Source: a virus. Taken from it: a DNA stretch of 37,775 nt. The stretch's first letter is position 1, and each line of letters opens with the position of its first letter. A program made the position numbers and the translations under genes. The stretch spans positions 1-37,775 of the IMG/VR virus record IMGVR_UViG_3300020215_000097. The stretch is one strand, 5' to 3'. Shown piece by piece: positions 23,681-30,760 of the stretch. Under the pieces are notes generated by a model. That model was not told where the DNA came from. It made no database searches and saw nothing but the letters and a program-made list of their open reading frames with translations.

Positions 23681-23855
23681 CCCGATCGGACTCGGGCCTC
23701 GGGGCGACACCCGGGGGCGTCCAGGTCAGCCAGATCGGGCGGAGGTAGGCGTCGCACTCCATGCACTGGAAAACGACGTGCGCGCCGAGCCCCGAGTAGC
23801 GCTGGAACTCCCGAACGAAGTTGTGGTTACACGATGTGGGTAGCTGCGACTCCAT
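23637..23855 (-). CDS. Zinc-knuckle-like small protein
   Basis: 72 residues. The cysteines and histidine in SCNHNFV (residues 8-14) and FQCMECDAY (about 29-37) form a likely zinc site. The C-terminal third is a Pro/Arg/Ser-rich tail that overlaps the end of the RHH gene on the other strand by 44 bp. GGGAG lies very close to the ATG. No family recognised. Confidence 0.6.
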   Translation of the reverse strand: MESQLPTSCNHNFVREFQRYSGLGAHVVFQCMECDAYLRPIWLTWTPPGVAPRPESDRVTPSSPRPGGSPRG

Positions 23856-23898
23856 GCTCCCAGATGCCGGGCCGGGGTGGAATTTGGCGCGCGCCCGA

Positions 23899-24174
23899 CT
23901 ACTTCGTGAGCCCGATCATCCGCAGCGCCTGTTCCTTCCATCCGGCGATCTTTGGGGCCGCCTCTGGCGAGGGCTGGATGCATTGGTAGGTGTAGCGGTC
24001 GTTATCCATCACGCCGCCGGCTGCGTTCTTAAACGGGAAATGAAGCCCGATGACCTCGGCGCGCTCGCAAGCGAGGTCTTGCCACGCGCAGAGCTGATTG
24101 CAGCTGAGCCGGGTCGGGCCGTGAGAACAGCCAGCTGCGGCCACAAGGGCGAGCAAGATCAGTAACTTTTTCAT
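23899..24174 (-). CDS. Lipoprotein, lysogenic-conversion candidate
   Basis: 91 residues. The start (MKKLLILLALVAAAGCSHG) is a textbook lipoprotein signal with lipobox AAGC and Cys16 as the lipid site. Three further cysteines (CNQLCAW..C) may form disulfides in the periplasm. It lies in the immunity region, not with lysis genes, so expression from the prophage is plausible, as for superinfection-exclusion lipoproteins. No ribosome site is clear, and the 15-bp repeat at 24179 begins just upstream. Confidence 0.65.
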   Translation of the reverse strand: MKKLLILLALVAAAGCSHGPTRLSCNQLCAWQDLACERAEVIGLHFPFKNAAGGVMDNDRYTYQCIQPSPEAAPKIAGWKEQALRMIGLTK

Positions 24175-24178
24175 GCAC

Positions 24179-24193
24179 GTCTAGTCGGATTCG
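24179..24193. repeat. 15-bp direct repeat, left copy
   Basis: GTCTAGTCGGATTCG, repeated with one mismatch at 25231-25245 (GTCTAGTCGGAATCG). The two copies bracket the 24371 gene and the toxin-antitoxin pair. They could be cargo boundaries, or similar promoter-upstream elements of leftward genes. Confidence 0.5.
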
Positions 24194-24370
24194 CCGCATC
24201 CAAACTGAAGCTGTTTCATCCTGTGAATCGTCTTCAGAATAGATTTGTTGCTCGCTCGCGGGCGATTCGCTACTCAGCGGGCAGGCGAAGGGAACTCCCT
24301 AAGCAAGTGGCCAGAGGGCCGCGAGACAACATGACGACGCACCCCAACCGAGACGGTGGGGCACTGGAGA

Positions 24371-24586
24371 ATGACCGTGACGTACACCGATCCCCAATTC
24401 CTTCAATCCTCCCGGGAGCTGCTGCTGGAGCTCGGCGCTGAGTTCGTCGATGCTGCGATTGAGACGGAGATCTCGTTGGCCAAGGCGCGCGAGGTGGACA
24501 GCCTGCGCCGGCGCGCGGCGCTGCGGTTGGTGCCCGTCGCCAAGCTTGGGTTTGAGCACCTTCACCCGGCGCCCGTTGCCGACTAA
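24371..24586 (+). CDS. Small rightward protein facing the toxin gene
   Basis: 71 residues from ATG 24371 (GTG 24356 is an in-frame alternative, and neither has a well-spaced ribosome site). Helical, acidic N-terminal half (QSSRELLLELGAEFVDAAIE) and a basic C-terminal half. It overlaps the toxin stop by 4 bp in a tail-to-tail layout. It is the only rightward gene of the cargo segment. No family recognised. Confidence 0.5.
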   Translation: MTVTYTDPQFLQSSRELLLELGAEFVDAAIETEISLAKAREVDSLRRRAALRLVPVAKLGFEHLHPAPVAD

Positions 24587-24945
24587 ATGCGGAAGAACTC
24601 GCGGAGAGCGGTCTTCACCTTGTCCTGCTCCGCAAGCGAGAGCGATCCGACGAGCGCGCTGGGCGAGAGCGTCGCAATGGGAAACGTGAAGACCTGGTGA
24701 CAGATGATCTTGCTGTCTTTGGTGATGAATCGCCCGTAGCCGTTCACCAGATCCACCTCGGTCAGGCGAATGGATCCGCCGGCGTTGTTCTGAATCGGAC
24801 AGCAGGTAGCCTCTCTTCGGTGCATGGGCGGAGCGACTACCACGTACATGCGGCGGTCCTTCGATGGGTCGAGCGGCTGTTTAGGGTCCGAGTTCGCGCG
24901 CTCGCGCGCTTGGTTCACCCAGTAGACGCCCCAGAGGTTGGCCAC
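24583..24945 (-). CDS. MazF/PemK-like toxin
   Basis: 120 residues from GTG 24945, three bases after the antitoxin stop. The opening GVYWVNQ, the central strand (DRRMYVVVAP) and the later SKIICHQVFTFPIATL...VGSLSLAEQDKVKTALREFF follow the MazF/PemK plan: first strand with a W/Y-V motif, second V-V-V strand, then an S-x-I-x-C/x-Q-x-x-T-x strand and a final G-x-L helix. Members of the family are sequence-specific mRNA interferases that halt growth when the antitoxin is lost. The catalytic residues are not certain here. It is probably plasmid- or prophage-stabilising or defensive. Confidence 0.6.
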   Translation of the reverse strand: MANLWGVYWVNQARERANSDPKQPLDPSKDRRMYVVVAPPMHRREATCCPIQNNAGGSIRLTEVDLVNGYGRFITKDSKIICHQVFTFPIATLSPSALVGSLSLAEQDKVKTALREFFRI

Positions 24946-24948
24946 GAA

Positions 24949-25155
24949 TCAGTCGCCCTGCGCCGCGAGCTGAAGGTCGACGACAGAGGCCGGGATCTCC
25001 TCGCTCTCCTCGCGGGACTCATCTTCCATTCGGCGTTCGAGCAGCAGTTCCAGGGCGGCGGTGATCGCCTCGCCCTTGGTGCGGTAAATCCCGCGGGAGA
25101 TGAACTGCTCCAGGATGTCCTCGGTTCGGCCTTGGAGATTGGGACGGTAACTCAT
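24949..25155 (-). CDS. RHH-type antitoxin
   Basis: 68 residues from ATG 25155 (a longer start at 25200 would run through the operator). The segment TEDILEQFISRGIYRTKGEAITAALELLLERR (about residues 11-42) is typical of a ribbon-helix-helix antitoxin, and the acidic tail (EDESREESEEIP) is the disordered part that neutralises a toxin. The gene pair has the usual antitoxin-first order. A perfect palindrome at 25180-25198 lies 25 bp upstream and should be its autoregulatory operator. Confidence 0.65.
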   Translation of the reverse strand: MSYRPNLQGRTEDILEQFISRGIYRTKGEAITAALELLLERRMEDESREESEEIPASVVDLQLAAQGD

Positions 25156-25179
25156 GGTTGCCTCGCTGTACTTCCTATC

Positions 25180-25198
25180 GGTACCAACAATTGGTACC
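25180..25198. promoter_or_regulatory. Palindromic operator of the toxin-antitoxin genes
   Basis: GGTACCAA (25180-25187), a 3-base spacer, then TTGGTACC (25191-25198): a perfect 8-bp inverted repeat. It sits 25 bp upstream of the antitoxin start, in the leftward promoter region. An RHH antitoxin would be expected to bind here and repress the operon. Confidence 0.6.
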
Positions 25199-25230
25199 AA
25201 AAGGATGGCTGCGAAATATGTACCACGAGA

Positions 25231-25245
25231 GTCTAGTCGGAATCG
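25231..25245. repeat. 15-bp direct repeat, right copy
   Basis: Matches 24179-24193 at 14 of 15 positions. It lies between the toxin-antitoxin operator and the end of the repressor gene, in an otherwise gene-free stretch (25201-25312). Confidence 0.5.
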
Positions 25246-25312
25246 TTAAGTTTTCCGATCGGAGGAGGCGCAGCAACCGGCAATAATTTGGCCAGGGGTG
25301 ACAAAAATTGCC

Positions 25313-25954
25313 CTACCCCGCGTCCTCGGCGCCGCCCTTCTTCCTCGCTGCGCGTTTTGCGACGAGCTTGCGCAGGAAGTCCGCGACGACCGCGCGTTCC
25401 GCGGGATCGGTGAGCTGGGCGAGGAGGGAGGGGGCGGGGTCGGTCCGCTTGGTGGCGGCAACGATCGAGTCCTCGCCCCGCGCCTCCAGGGTGCCGGCAA
25501 TCCGCTCAGCGAGGTACCGCTCGTACACCGACTCAAGTTCCTTCACGCGCTCCCGCGCCTCGGGGATGCGGCGGTCCAGGTAGTCCCGCTCGGCCCGCAG
25601 CTCGGCATGTTTTTCGGTCTCTCGATCAACCTTCGAGCAAACCCACATTTCGTCGTCCATGGCATTGAGGACGTCGAGTCGCTCGGCTTCGAGTTCCAAC
25701 ACCTTCTCGCGGGCTTTGCGGACCCTCGCTTGGATCTCACTTTCGGCGTCGGAGAATAAGTCCGTCTCCTCGCAATCGAGCGCCGCCGCCAGCGCGCTGA
25801 TGGTCTTGAAGTCCACGCCCTTCACGGCGTTCTCGATGTTGGAAATCGTCTGGATGGTCACGCCGATCGCCTCGGCGAGCATCTTTTGGCTCAGACCCTT
25901 CCGTCCTCGGCGCCATTGGACGTTTTTTGCCAATGTCTTTAGCGCGTTAGCCAT
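25313..25954 (-). CDS. CI-like repressor with coiled-coil C-terminus
   Basis: 213 residues. Residues about 5-66 form an XRE/HTH_3 domain (GLSQKMLAEAIGVTIQTISNIENAVKG). Residues 68-160 are a long charged coiled coil (KAREKVLELEAERLDVLN...). There is no S24/LexA-type self-cleaving domain, so RecA-driven cleavage is not expected. The ATG at 25954 directly abuts the operator ATATAACCA and has no ribosome site, suggesting a leaderless message as for lambda cI. By place and divergence from the Cro-like gene it is the lysogeny repressor. Confidence 0.75.
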   Translation of the reverse strand: MANALKTLAKNVQWRRGRKGLSQKMLAEAIGVTIQTISNIENAVKGVDFKTISALAAALDCEETDLFSDAESEIQARVRKAREKVLELEAERLDVLNAMDDEMWVCSKVDRETEKHAELRAERDYLDRRIPEARERVKELESVYERYLAERIAGTLEARGEDSIVAATKRTDPAPSLLAQLTDPAERAVVADFLRKLVAKRAARKKGGAEDAG

Positions 25955-25963
25955 ATATAACCA
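25955..25963. promoter_or_regulatory. Left operator half of the CI/Cro switch
   Basis: ATATAACCA, the exact reverse complement of TGGTTATAT at 25997-26005. The copy touches the start codon of the repressor gene. The symmetric pair flanks the 43-bp divergent promoter and is the natural binding site for repressor and Cro. Confidence 0.6.
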
Positions 25964-25977
25964 TTGATAGAATTAAG

Positions 25978-26006
25978 TTGCAGCAAGTTCCACTATTGGT
26001 TATATT
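25978..26006 (+). promoter_or_regulatory. Rightward early promoter (PR-type) with overlapping operator
   Basis: TTGCAG (25978-25983), a 17-bp spacer and TATATT (26001-26006) are a good sigma-70-type pair. The expected +1 is only a few bases before the ATG of the Cro-like gene at 26017, so its message has almost no leader. The right operator copy TGGTTATAT (25997-26005) covers the -10 box, so binding there would block transcription. Confidence 0.65.
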
Positions 26007-26016
26007 CGTCTCAGCC

Positions 26017-26253
26017 ATGAATGGAACCCGAGCGCGACTCAGACTGAACGGAACCAAGGTGCGGCGGCGGCTCCTGGAGCTCGACATGAGCAAGGAGCGG
26101 TTCGCCGCGGCCTCGGACTTCTCGATGAGCACGGTCGCCAACATCCTCGCCAGCCGGCGGATTGATGAGCGCAACGCCTTCCGGGCCGCCGACGTTCTCG
26201 GGCTGCCCCTGGAGTCGCTCATCGCCGAGGAAGTCGCCTCAGCTACCGGCTGA
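26017..26253 (+). CDS. Cro-like regulator
   Basis: 78 residues from ATG 26017; the ORF extends upstream in frame but only through promoter DNA. A helix-turn-helix (MSKERFAAASDFSMSTVANILASRR, about residues 25-49) with the following ALGLPLES-type helix gives an XRE-like fold. It is the first rightward gene, divergent from the repressor, with a shared operator pair. It lacks a normal ribosome site, consistent with near-leaderless translation. It should promote lytic growth by shutting repressor synthesis. Confidence 0.7.
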   Translation: MNGTRARLRLNGTKVRRRLLELDMSKERFAAASDFSMSTVANILASRRIDERNAFRAADVLGLPLESLIAEEVASATG

Positions 26254-26330
26254 CCGCGCTCTTTAGCATGCGATGCATTACCGCGCAATTTTAGCGCTCG
26301 CACCCGTGCGCCCTTAACTCAGGAGGTCGA

Positions 26331-26621
26331 ATGTTCAAGAAGTCGTTGAATATCGCAAAGTTAGACGGGGAGGTCACCTTCCCGACGGCGCTCGACCGCT
26401 CCTATAGCGCGGCCGTCGCCTGGGAAGCTCGGTTCGGCCGGGAGTGCGGAATGTGCCTTCAACGCCTCGCCGGCGTCAGGGACGGCCTCTGCGGGGACTG
26501 CCGCGAACGGGAGCGCGAGCTCCTCGGGCTGTATGGGACGCCGACTTGGGAAAACACCCCGACGTGGGTCGGCCCTCGGCTCGCGCGTCGATTCGAGCTG
26601 CGGAGAGGGGGTCGGCGATGA
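26331..26621 (+). CDS. Zinc-finger-like early protein
   Basis: 96 residues. CGMCLQR...GLCGDC (Cys at about residues 39, 42, 53 and 56) is a four-cysteine zinc motif, followed by a charged helix (RERERELLGLYG). AGGAGG lies 5 bases before the ATG, one of the best ribosome sites in the window. It leads the translationally coupled series of early genes. No family recognised. Confidence 0.65.
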   Translation: MFKKSLNIAKLDGEVTFPTALDRSYSAAVAWEARFGRECGMCLQRLAGVRDGLCGDCRERERELLGLYGTPTWENTPTWVGPRLARRFELRRGGRR

Positions 26622-26803
26622 GTATCGGCGATTGGTCTTACTGGACGTGTCCTCATTGCTCCGACCGCCTGGCTGTCGAACTGTCTCACGACGAAGGCGA
26701 GTGTTCCGAGTGCGGTTCCATCTGCTCGCACTGCGTGGAGTACGGCGATCCCTGCGAGAGCGTTGTCATCGAGCCTGCGTCGGCGGCGGGAGGTGGGGCG
26801 TGA
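26618..26803 (+). CDS. Zinc-ribbon protein
   Basis: 61 residues with six cysteines as C-x2-C, C-x2-C and C-x2-C (CPHC, CSEC, CSHC), giving one or two zinc sites. Joined by ATGA to the gene before and by GTGA to the one after. It could be a nucleic-acid or protein-binding adaptor. No family recognised. Confidence 0.65.
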   Translation: MSIGDWSYWTCPHCSDRLAVELSHDEGECSECGSICSHCVEYGDPCESVVIEPASAAGGGA

Positions 26804-27474
26804 GCGCGCCGAAACCGCTCCCCTCCTTTTCTGTCGCTGACAGGGACCGATTTCTCGCAAAGTTCGAGGCCGCCGAAAACGGATGTTGGGAGTGGCGCGG
26901 CAACCGCACGCAGAAGGGCTACGGATTCTTCAAGGCCCGTGAGCGCAACCTACTCGCGCCGCGGGTTGCGTGGGCGCTTCTGGTTGGCAACGACCCGGGC
27001 GACATGCTGGTTTGCCATCACTGCGACAACCCGCCGTGCGTGCGCCCCAGCCACCTCTTCCTCGGCACCGCGACCGACAACAGCCGCGACATGTTTCGAA
27101 AGGGCCGCGCGAACCCGAAGGCCCCGAAAGGGGAACTGAACGGCCTTTCCAAGCTGACGGATGAGAAGGTGATGGAAATCCGCCTCATGTGGGCGAGGGG
27201 CGAACATACGCAGCGCGAGCTGGCCGAGCTGGCCGAGGTTTCTCAGTCGCTTATCCACCTCGTCGTTTCGGGACAGAAGTGGACGCATCTCCCGGTGTTG
27301 CTCGCCACCCACAACCACTCACGCAAACTCTCCGCCGAGCAGGTTCGCGAAGTCAGAAAGATGCTCGCGGCCGGGATTCCACAGGGACATATCGCCGGCG
27401 AGTTCTCCGTAGACCGCTCGCTCATCAGCAAGATCGCCCATGGCTATCGCTCGGAAGCAAACGCATGCGCATAA
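26800..27474 (+). CDS. HNH endonuclease with two C-terminal helix-turn-helix units
   Basis: 224 residues from GTG 26800. The HNH core is CHHCDNPPCVRPSHLFLGT (72-90) with the following N94, after the usual GCWEW opening (28-32). Two HTH segments follow, at about 119-160 (LTDEKVMEIRLMWARGEHTQ) and 176-215 (LSAEQVREVRKMLAAGIPQG); the two resemble each other and are typical DNA-reading parts of homing endonucleases. It is free-standing, not in an intron, and overlaps its neighbours, so it may be a domesticated homing enzyme. Confidence 0.8.
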   Translation: MSAPKPLPSFSVADRDRFLAKFEAAENGCWEWRGNRTQKGYGFFKARERNLLAPRVAWALLVGNDPGDMLVCHHCDNPPCVRPSHLFLGTATDNSRDMFRKGRANPKAPKGELNGLSKLTDEKVMEIRLMWARGEHTQRELAELAEVSQSLIHLVVSGQKWTHLPVLLATHNHSRKLSAEQVREVRKMLAAGIPQGHIAGEFSVDRSLISKIAHGYRSEANACA

Positions 27475-28358
27475 GCAATAAATCCAACTACCCCGAAGCC
27501 CTGATGCGCGCGATGGAGAGCGACCCGTACACCAAGGGCGACTCCGATTTCTCGGTGACGGAGCTCATCTCGCCGGCGCAGCTCAGGGCTCTGGCCCTGA
27601 AACACGCGGACGAGATCGAGGAGGACGTGGAAGACGGTTTGTGGCGCCTCATGGGTCAGGCCATCCACGTCGTGCTGGAGCGCGCGAACGAGCGCGTGCG
27701 CGTGAACACACTGGCTGAGAAAAGATACGTCGCCGTATTCGACGGCGTGCGCGTCTCGGGGCAGATGGACACGCTCGAACTGCGCAGCGGCGTACTAAGC
27801 GACTTTAAGCTGACTACTGCTTGGGGCTTCATCGCGGGGCGCGAACCCAAGCCCGAGTGGGTTAGCCAGCTCAACATCCTTCGCGAGATTCTGATTCAGA
27901 ACGGGCTCGCCGTGAACCAGCTGGAGATCGTCGGCATCCTCCGAGATCACGGGAAGAAGTACGCGCGCGAGTCGCTGGACTACCCGAAGAAGCCGATCGC
28001 GAAGCACATCATCCCGATCTGGCCGCGGGAGAAAACCCAAGCCTACATTCGCGCCCGCATCGCAGCTCATCAGGCAGCGCGCCGAGGTGAGCGGGTCGAT
28101 TGCTCGCCGGAGGAGCGTTGGGAGCGCCCGACCAAGTACGCGGTCATGGCGAAGGGGAAGAAGCGCGCCGTGCGGCTCTACGACACCGAGAACGAGGCGC
28201 GCGTCCACGCGCAGTCGGACAAGACCCTGAGGGTCGAGAAGCGCCCGGGCGAGTCCCAACGATGTTCCGAGTACTGCCCTGTCTCCGAGGTCTGCCCTCA
28301 GCGGCGGGCGATGTTGAACCAGGATGAAACCGTCGAAACGGCGGAGGAAGCGAGCTGA
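27465..28358 (+). CDS. RecB/Cas4-like PD-(D/E)XK nuclease
   Basis: 297 residues. Conserved features: G64-x2-H68...E72 (GQAIHVVLE), SGQMD (98-102), DFKLTTAW (113-120) with D102, D113 and K115 as the catalytic triad, and the Q-x2-L motif at about 135. The C-terminus has a CSEYCPVSEVC cluster like the iron-sulfur Cys of Cas4/AddB-type nucleases. It lies next to the SSB gene and likely processes DNA ends during phage recombination or replication. Confidence 0.8.
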   Translation: MRISNKSNYPEALMRAMESDPYTKGDSDFSVTELISPAQLRALALKHADEIEEDVEDGLWRLMGQAIHVVLERANERVRVNTLAEKRYVAVFDGVRVSGQMDTLELRSGVLSDFKLTTAWGFIAGREPKPEWVSQLNILREILIQNGLAVNQLEIVGILRDHGKKYARESLDYPKKPIAKHIIPIWPREKTQAYIRARIAAHQAARRGERVDCSPEERWERPTKYAVMAKGKKRAVRLYDTENEARVHAQSDKTLRVEKRPGESQRCSEYCPVSEVCPQRRAMLNQDETVETAEEAS

Positions 28359-28360
28359 GT

Positions 28361-28867
28361 ATGGGACGTTTTCCAGAGATGGATGTGGCGCAGTCGAGCG
28401 AAGGCGGGCTGTTTGCCAAGTTTGATAATGGGACGCTCCTCGGGGTCTTCCGCGGTGACCCCGTGGTGTTCAAGCAGCATGGGTTCGGAAAGACCATGAA
28501 GCTCTGCGCGGGCCCGTCGTGCGACGTCTGCGAGGCGGGCGAGAGACCGAAACAGCGCTTCCGCATGAACATCATCGTTCAGGAGGGCGCGAGCTGGACG
28601 GCGAAGATCTTCGAGGGTGGCAGCAGCATCTATCAGCCGCTGAAGGAACTCCACGCGGAGGGGTACGACCTCGACTCGACGCTGATCAAGTTGACCAAGA
28701 AGGGCAGTGGCATGGAGACCGAGTACAGCCTGATGCCCGCGGCGAAGCAGTTGACGCCCGAGCAGATCAAGGCGGTCTCCGAGGTTCCGTTGCGCGACAT
28801 CCGTCCGCGCGAGCGCGCCGTAAACCTGTCTGACGTTGCGACCGGCGCCGAGCAGGCGCCGTTCTAG
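28361..28867 (+). CDS. Single-stranded DNA-binding protein
   Basis: 168 residues. It has a beta-rich OB-like body (VFRGDPVVFKQH, RFRMNIIVQEGASWTAKIFEGGSS), with a Cys cluster CAGPSCDVC (about residues 49-57) that may bind zinc, a feature found in gp32-like phage SSBs. The C-terminal tail is weakly acidic with a final PF. It is placed directly after the RecB-like nuclease. SSB is the best match by pattern, but distant. Confidence 0.65.
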   Translation: MGRFPEMDVAQSSEGGLFAKFDNGTLLGVFRGDPVVFKQHGFGKTMKLCAGPSCDVCEAGERPKQRFRMNIIVQEGASWTAKIFEGGSSIYQPLKELHAEGYDLDSTLIKLTKKGSGMETEYSLMPAAKQLTPEQIKAVSEVPLRDIRPRERAVNLSDVATGAEQAPF

Positions 28868-28879
28868 TCGGGTGTTGCC

Positions 28880-29110
28880 ATGGATGAACTAAGGCACGTC
28901 ACCAATGAAGCAGCGACGAGAGCCAAGGATGGCGACCTTTCTGAGCGCGAGCGCCAGTACGCGGCCGGACTCTATGAGTCGGCGCAGCTGGCGCAGGCGT
29001 ACAAGGACCGCGTGATGACCTACATGCTCCTCGACGACATCGAAGGCGCGAGGGCGGCAACCGAGGGCTATCGCCGCGTGCTTGGGCTCACGGCGCGAAA
29101 CAAGTTTTAG
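28880..29110 (+). CDS. Hypothetical helical protein
   Basis: 76 residues starting MDELRHVTNEAATRA, wholly helical and charged, with tyrosines in the second half (ERQYAAGLYESAQLAQAYKD). It is 12 bp after the SSB stop. It resembles small tetratricopeptide-like helix pairs but no family is certain. Confidence 0.6.
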   Translation: MDELRHVTNEAATRAKDGDLSERERQYAAGLYESAQLAQAYKDRVMTYMLLDDIEGARAATEGYRRVLGLTARNKF

Positions 29111-29167
29111 CAGTACGGCGCCGGTGCCGATCGCCGGCAACGTAGTACCAACCGAAGGCAGACACCC

Positions 29168-29395
29168 ATGACCCTGAATGACTCCTCGACAGCGACCGAC
29201 GTGATCCCGAACGCCGTCGTGACGATCAACAACACGATCGGCAGCCTCCGCGCGTCGACGCAGACGACCGCCGTTATCCTGGCGATCGGCTCGCTGGAGA
29301 CGGCGCTGAAGATGCTGAACCTGAACGAGGCCCTCTCCCGCGTCCCGACCTCTGTCGTGACCGGCGCGGGGACGACGGCGTCGAAGGCGGGCTGA
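29168..29395 (+). CDS. Hypothetical protein before the excision/integration genes
   Basis: 75 residues, rich in Thr, Ser, Ala and Asn, with a moderately hydrophobic middle (TTAVILAIGSLETALKMLNL). The 57-bp gap before it is one of the few in the operon. No family recognised. Confidence 0.5.
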   Translation: MTLNDSSTATDVIPNAVVTINNTIGSLRASTQTTAVILAIGSLETALKMLNLNEALSRVPTSVVTGAGTTASKAG

Positions 29396-29400
29396 GACCG

Positions 29401-29508
29401 ATGAACCACGGGGCGAGCCTAAACGTCACTTACCTCGCCCTTCGGGGGGCGCGCGCGGGGACTCCGAACCTCTGCGCGCGTCTTTCCCATGGGAGGGGGC
29501 TGCGATGA
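29401..29508 (+). CDS. Possible 35-residue ORF upstream of xis
   Basis: ATG 29401 to TGA 29508, overlapping the excisionase start by ATGA. The composition (Arg, Gly, Leu) is not clearly coding. It has no good ribosome site. It may be only a leader region. Confidence 0.25.
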   Translation: MNHGASLNVTYLALRGARAGTPNLCARLSHGRGLR

Positions 29509-29729
29509 CGCCGAAGTATCGTCTCTTCTCCGAGATCGAGGTCGCGGAGTGGTTCGGGCTGTCCGTGAGCACGCTGCAGAAGATGCGCTCCTCAACCCAT
29601 CGCGATCCGCTCCCCTTTACCAAGGTCGGCGGCGCCGTACGATACCGCGAGGACCTGCTCCTGAAGTGGTTGGAGCGCAACACGTTCCTCGACTCGGATC
29701 AGTACTGGTCGAAGAAGGCGACGGGATGA
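29505..29729 (+). CDS. Excisionase-like HTH protein
   Basis: 74 residues with a MerR/AlpA-type winged helix-turn-helix: SEIEVAEWFGLSVSTLQKMR, then the wing TKVGGAVRYREDLLLKWLE. GGGAGGGGG lies upstream. Its stop overlaps the integrase ATG. It is therefore translated with the integrase and probably directs excision at attP. Confidence 0.75.
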   Translation: MTPKYRLFSEIEVAEWFGLSVSTLQKMRSSTHRDPLPFTKVGGAVRYREDLLLKWLERNTFLDSDQYWSKKATG

Positions 29730-30760
29730 AGTCGAAGCGCTATCCCGAGCTCCACAATCTCGACTGGTCGCCGAACTGGGTATTCCGGAAATACTCGTCA
29801 GCGAAGCGCGGGGAGTTCACCAAGAGCACGGGCATCCCGGCGACCGAGGCAAACGCGGCGAGGGCCTACGCCATCGGATTGGAGGCGTTCAACACCTGGC
29901 TCGGCGGGCACCTCCCCTCGGGGCGCCGAATCCTGATCCGCGACCTCGCGCGCGCCATCCTCTCGCTGAAGGAAGGAAAGCGCGCGAACACCTACCGCAG
30001 CGCCCGGCACCAGCTCGAAAATCATGTAGTGCCGGCATTCGGGCACCTGCACCCGAGCCAGATCACGCCGAGCGTTTGGCAGGAGTATGACCAAGCTGAG
30101 CGGAAGAAGGGCGCGCGCACGAAGCTCTACAACACCCGGAAGGCGCTCCTGGAGTGCCTGCACCGCGCGCACTCCGAGGGGATGATCCGGACGGTCCCCG
30201 AGCTCGGATCGTTCGACGCGCCTGCCGCGCCTCCGCGCTACCTCACCGCGAAGGATTTCGCTCGGCTCCAGGGGGAGCTCAGCGGGAACGTGAAGCTGCT
30301 CGCGTTCATCATGTACCACCAGGGGCCCAGACCCTCGGAGGCGTGTCAGTACCGATTCTCCATGATCGACTGGCGCGAGAACACGATCGCGATCCCGGGA
30401 GAGATCACCAAGACCGGGCGAGCCAGAACCATCCCCATGAACTCGAAGGTCGCCCTAGCGTTGGCTAGTCTCATGCGGAAGCGCCGGACGCCCGAGTACG
30501 TGGACGGCGGCCCGATATTCCCCTCGGCGCACAACCCCTCGGAGCCGATGCGGCATTACAACGCGCAGTGGAACCGGGCGATGGCGAACCTCGGTGAGAC
30601 GTGGACGATCTACAACCTCCGGGACACGTTCATCACCAACCGCCTCAAGGCCGGCCTCGCGTCCACCTTCATCGGGAAGTACTGCGACACGTCCGCGGAG
30701 ATGATTGAGAAGAAGTACGCGGTCGCCGAGGCGAGCGTCATGCGAAAGGTGGCCGGCTGA
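29726..30760 (+). CDS. int: Tyrosine-family integrase with unusual active-site residues
   Basis: 344 residues from ATG 29726. A SAM-like N-terminal core-binding domain (about 60-160) is followed by the catalytic domain. Arg202 (GPRPSEA), Lys229 (ITKTGRARTIP), Arg299 (YNLRD) and Tyr331 (MIEKKYA) are at the expected places. The H of the H-x-x-R motif is replaced by Tyr296, and the H/W before the nucleophile is replaced by Lys318 (IGKYC). The family is certain; the active-site set is not the classical R-K-H-R-H/W-Y. It integrates the phage at the tRNA-Arg(UCU) site. Confidence 0.88.
   Translation: MKSKRYPELHNLDWSPNWVFRKYSSAKRGEFTKSTGIPATEANAARAYAIGLEAFNTWLGGHLPSGRRILIRDLARAILSLKEGKRANTYRSARHQLENHVVPAFGHLHPSQITPSVWQEYDQAERKKGARTKLYNTRKALLECLHRAHSEGMIRTVPELGSFDAPAAPPRYLTAKDFARLQGELSGNVKLLAFIMYHQGPRPSEACQYRFSMIDWRENTIAIPGEITKTGRARTIPMNSKVALALASLMRKRRTPEYVDGGPIFPSAHNPSEPMRHYNAQWNRAMANLGETWTIYNLRDTFITNRLKAGLASTFIGKYCDTSAEMIEKKYAVAEASVMRKVAG

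Noticed and set aside
26254-26330. Terminator between the Cro-like gene and the next gene
   Set aside because: CGCAC/GTGCG pairing leaves only a 2-base loop and there is no T run; not convincing.
29430-29470. GC-rich hairpin with TTCG loop upstream of xis
   Set aside because: The pairing needs bulged bases and there is no following T run, so I could not call a terminator.
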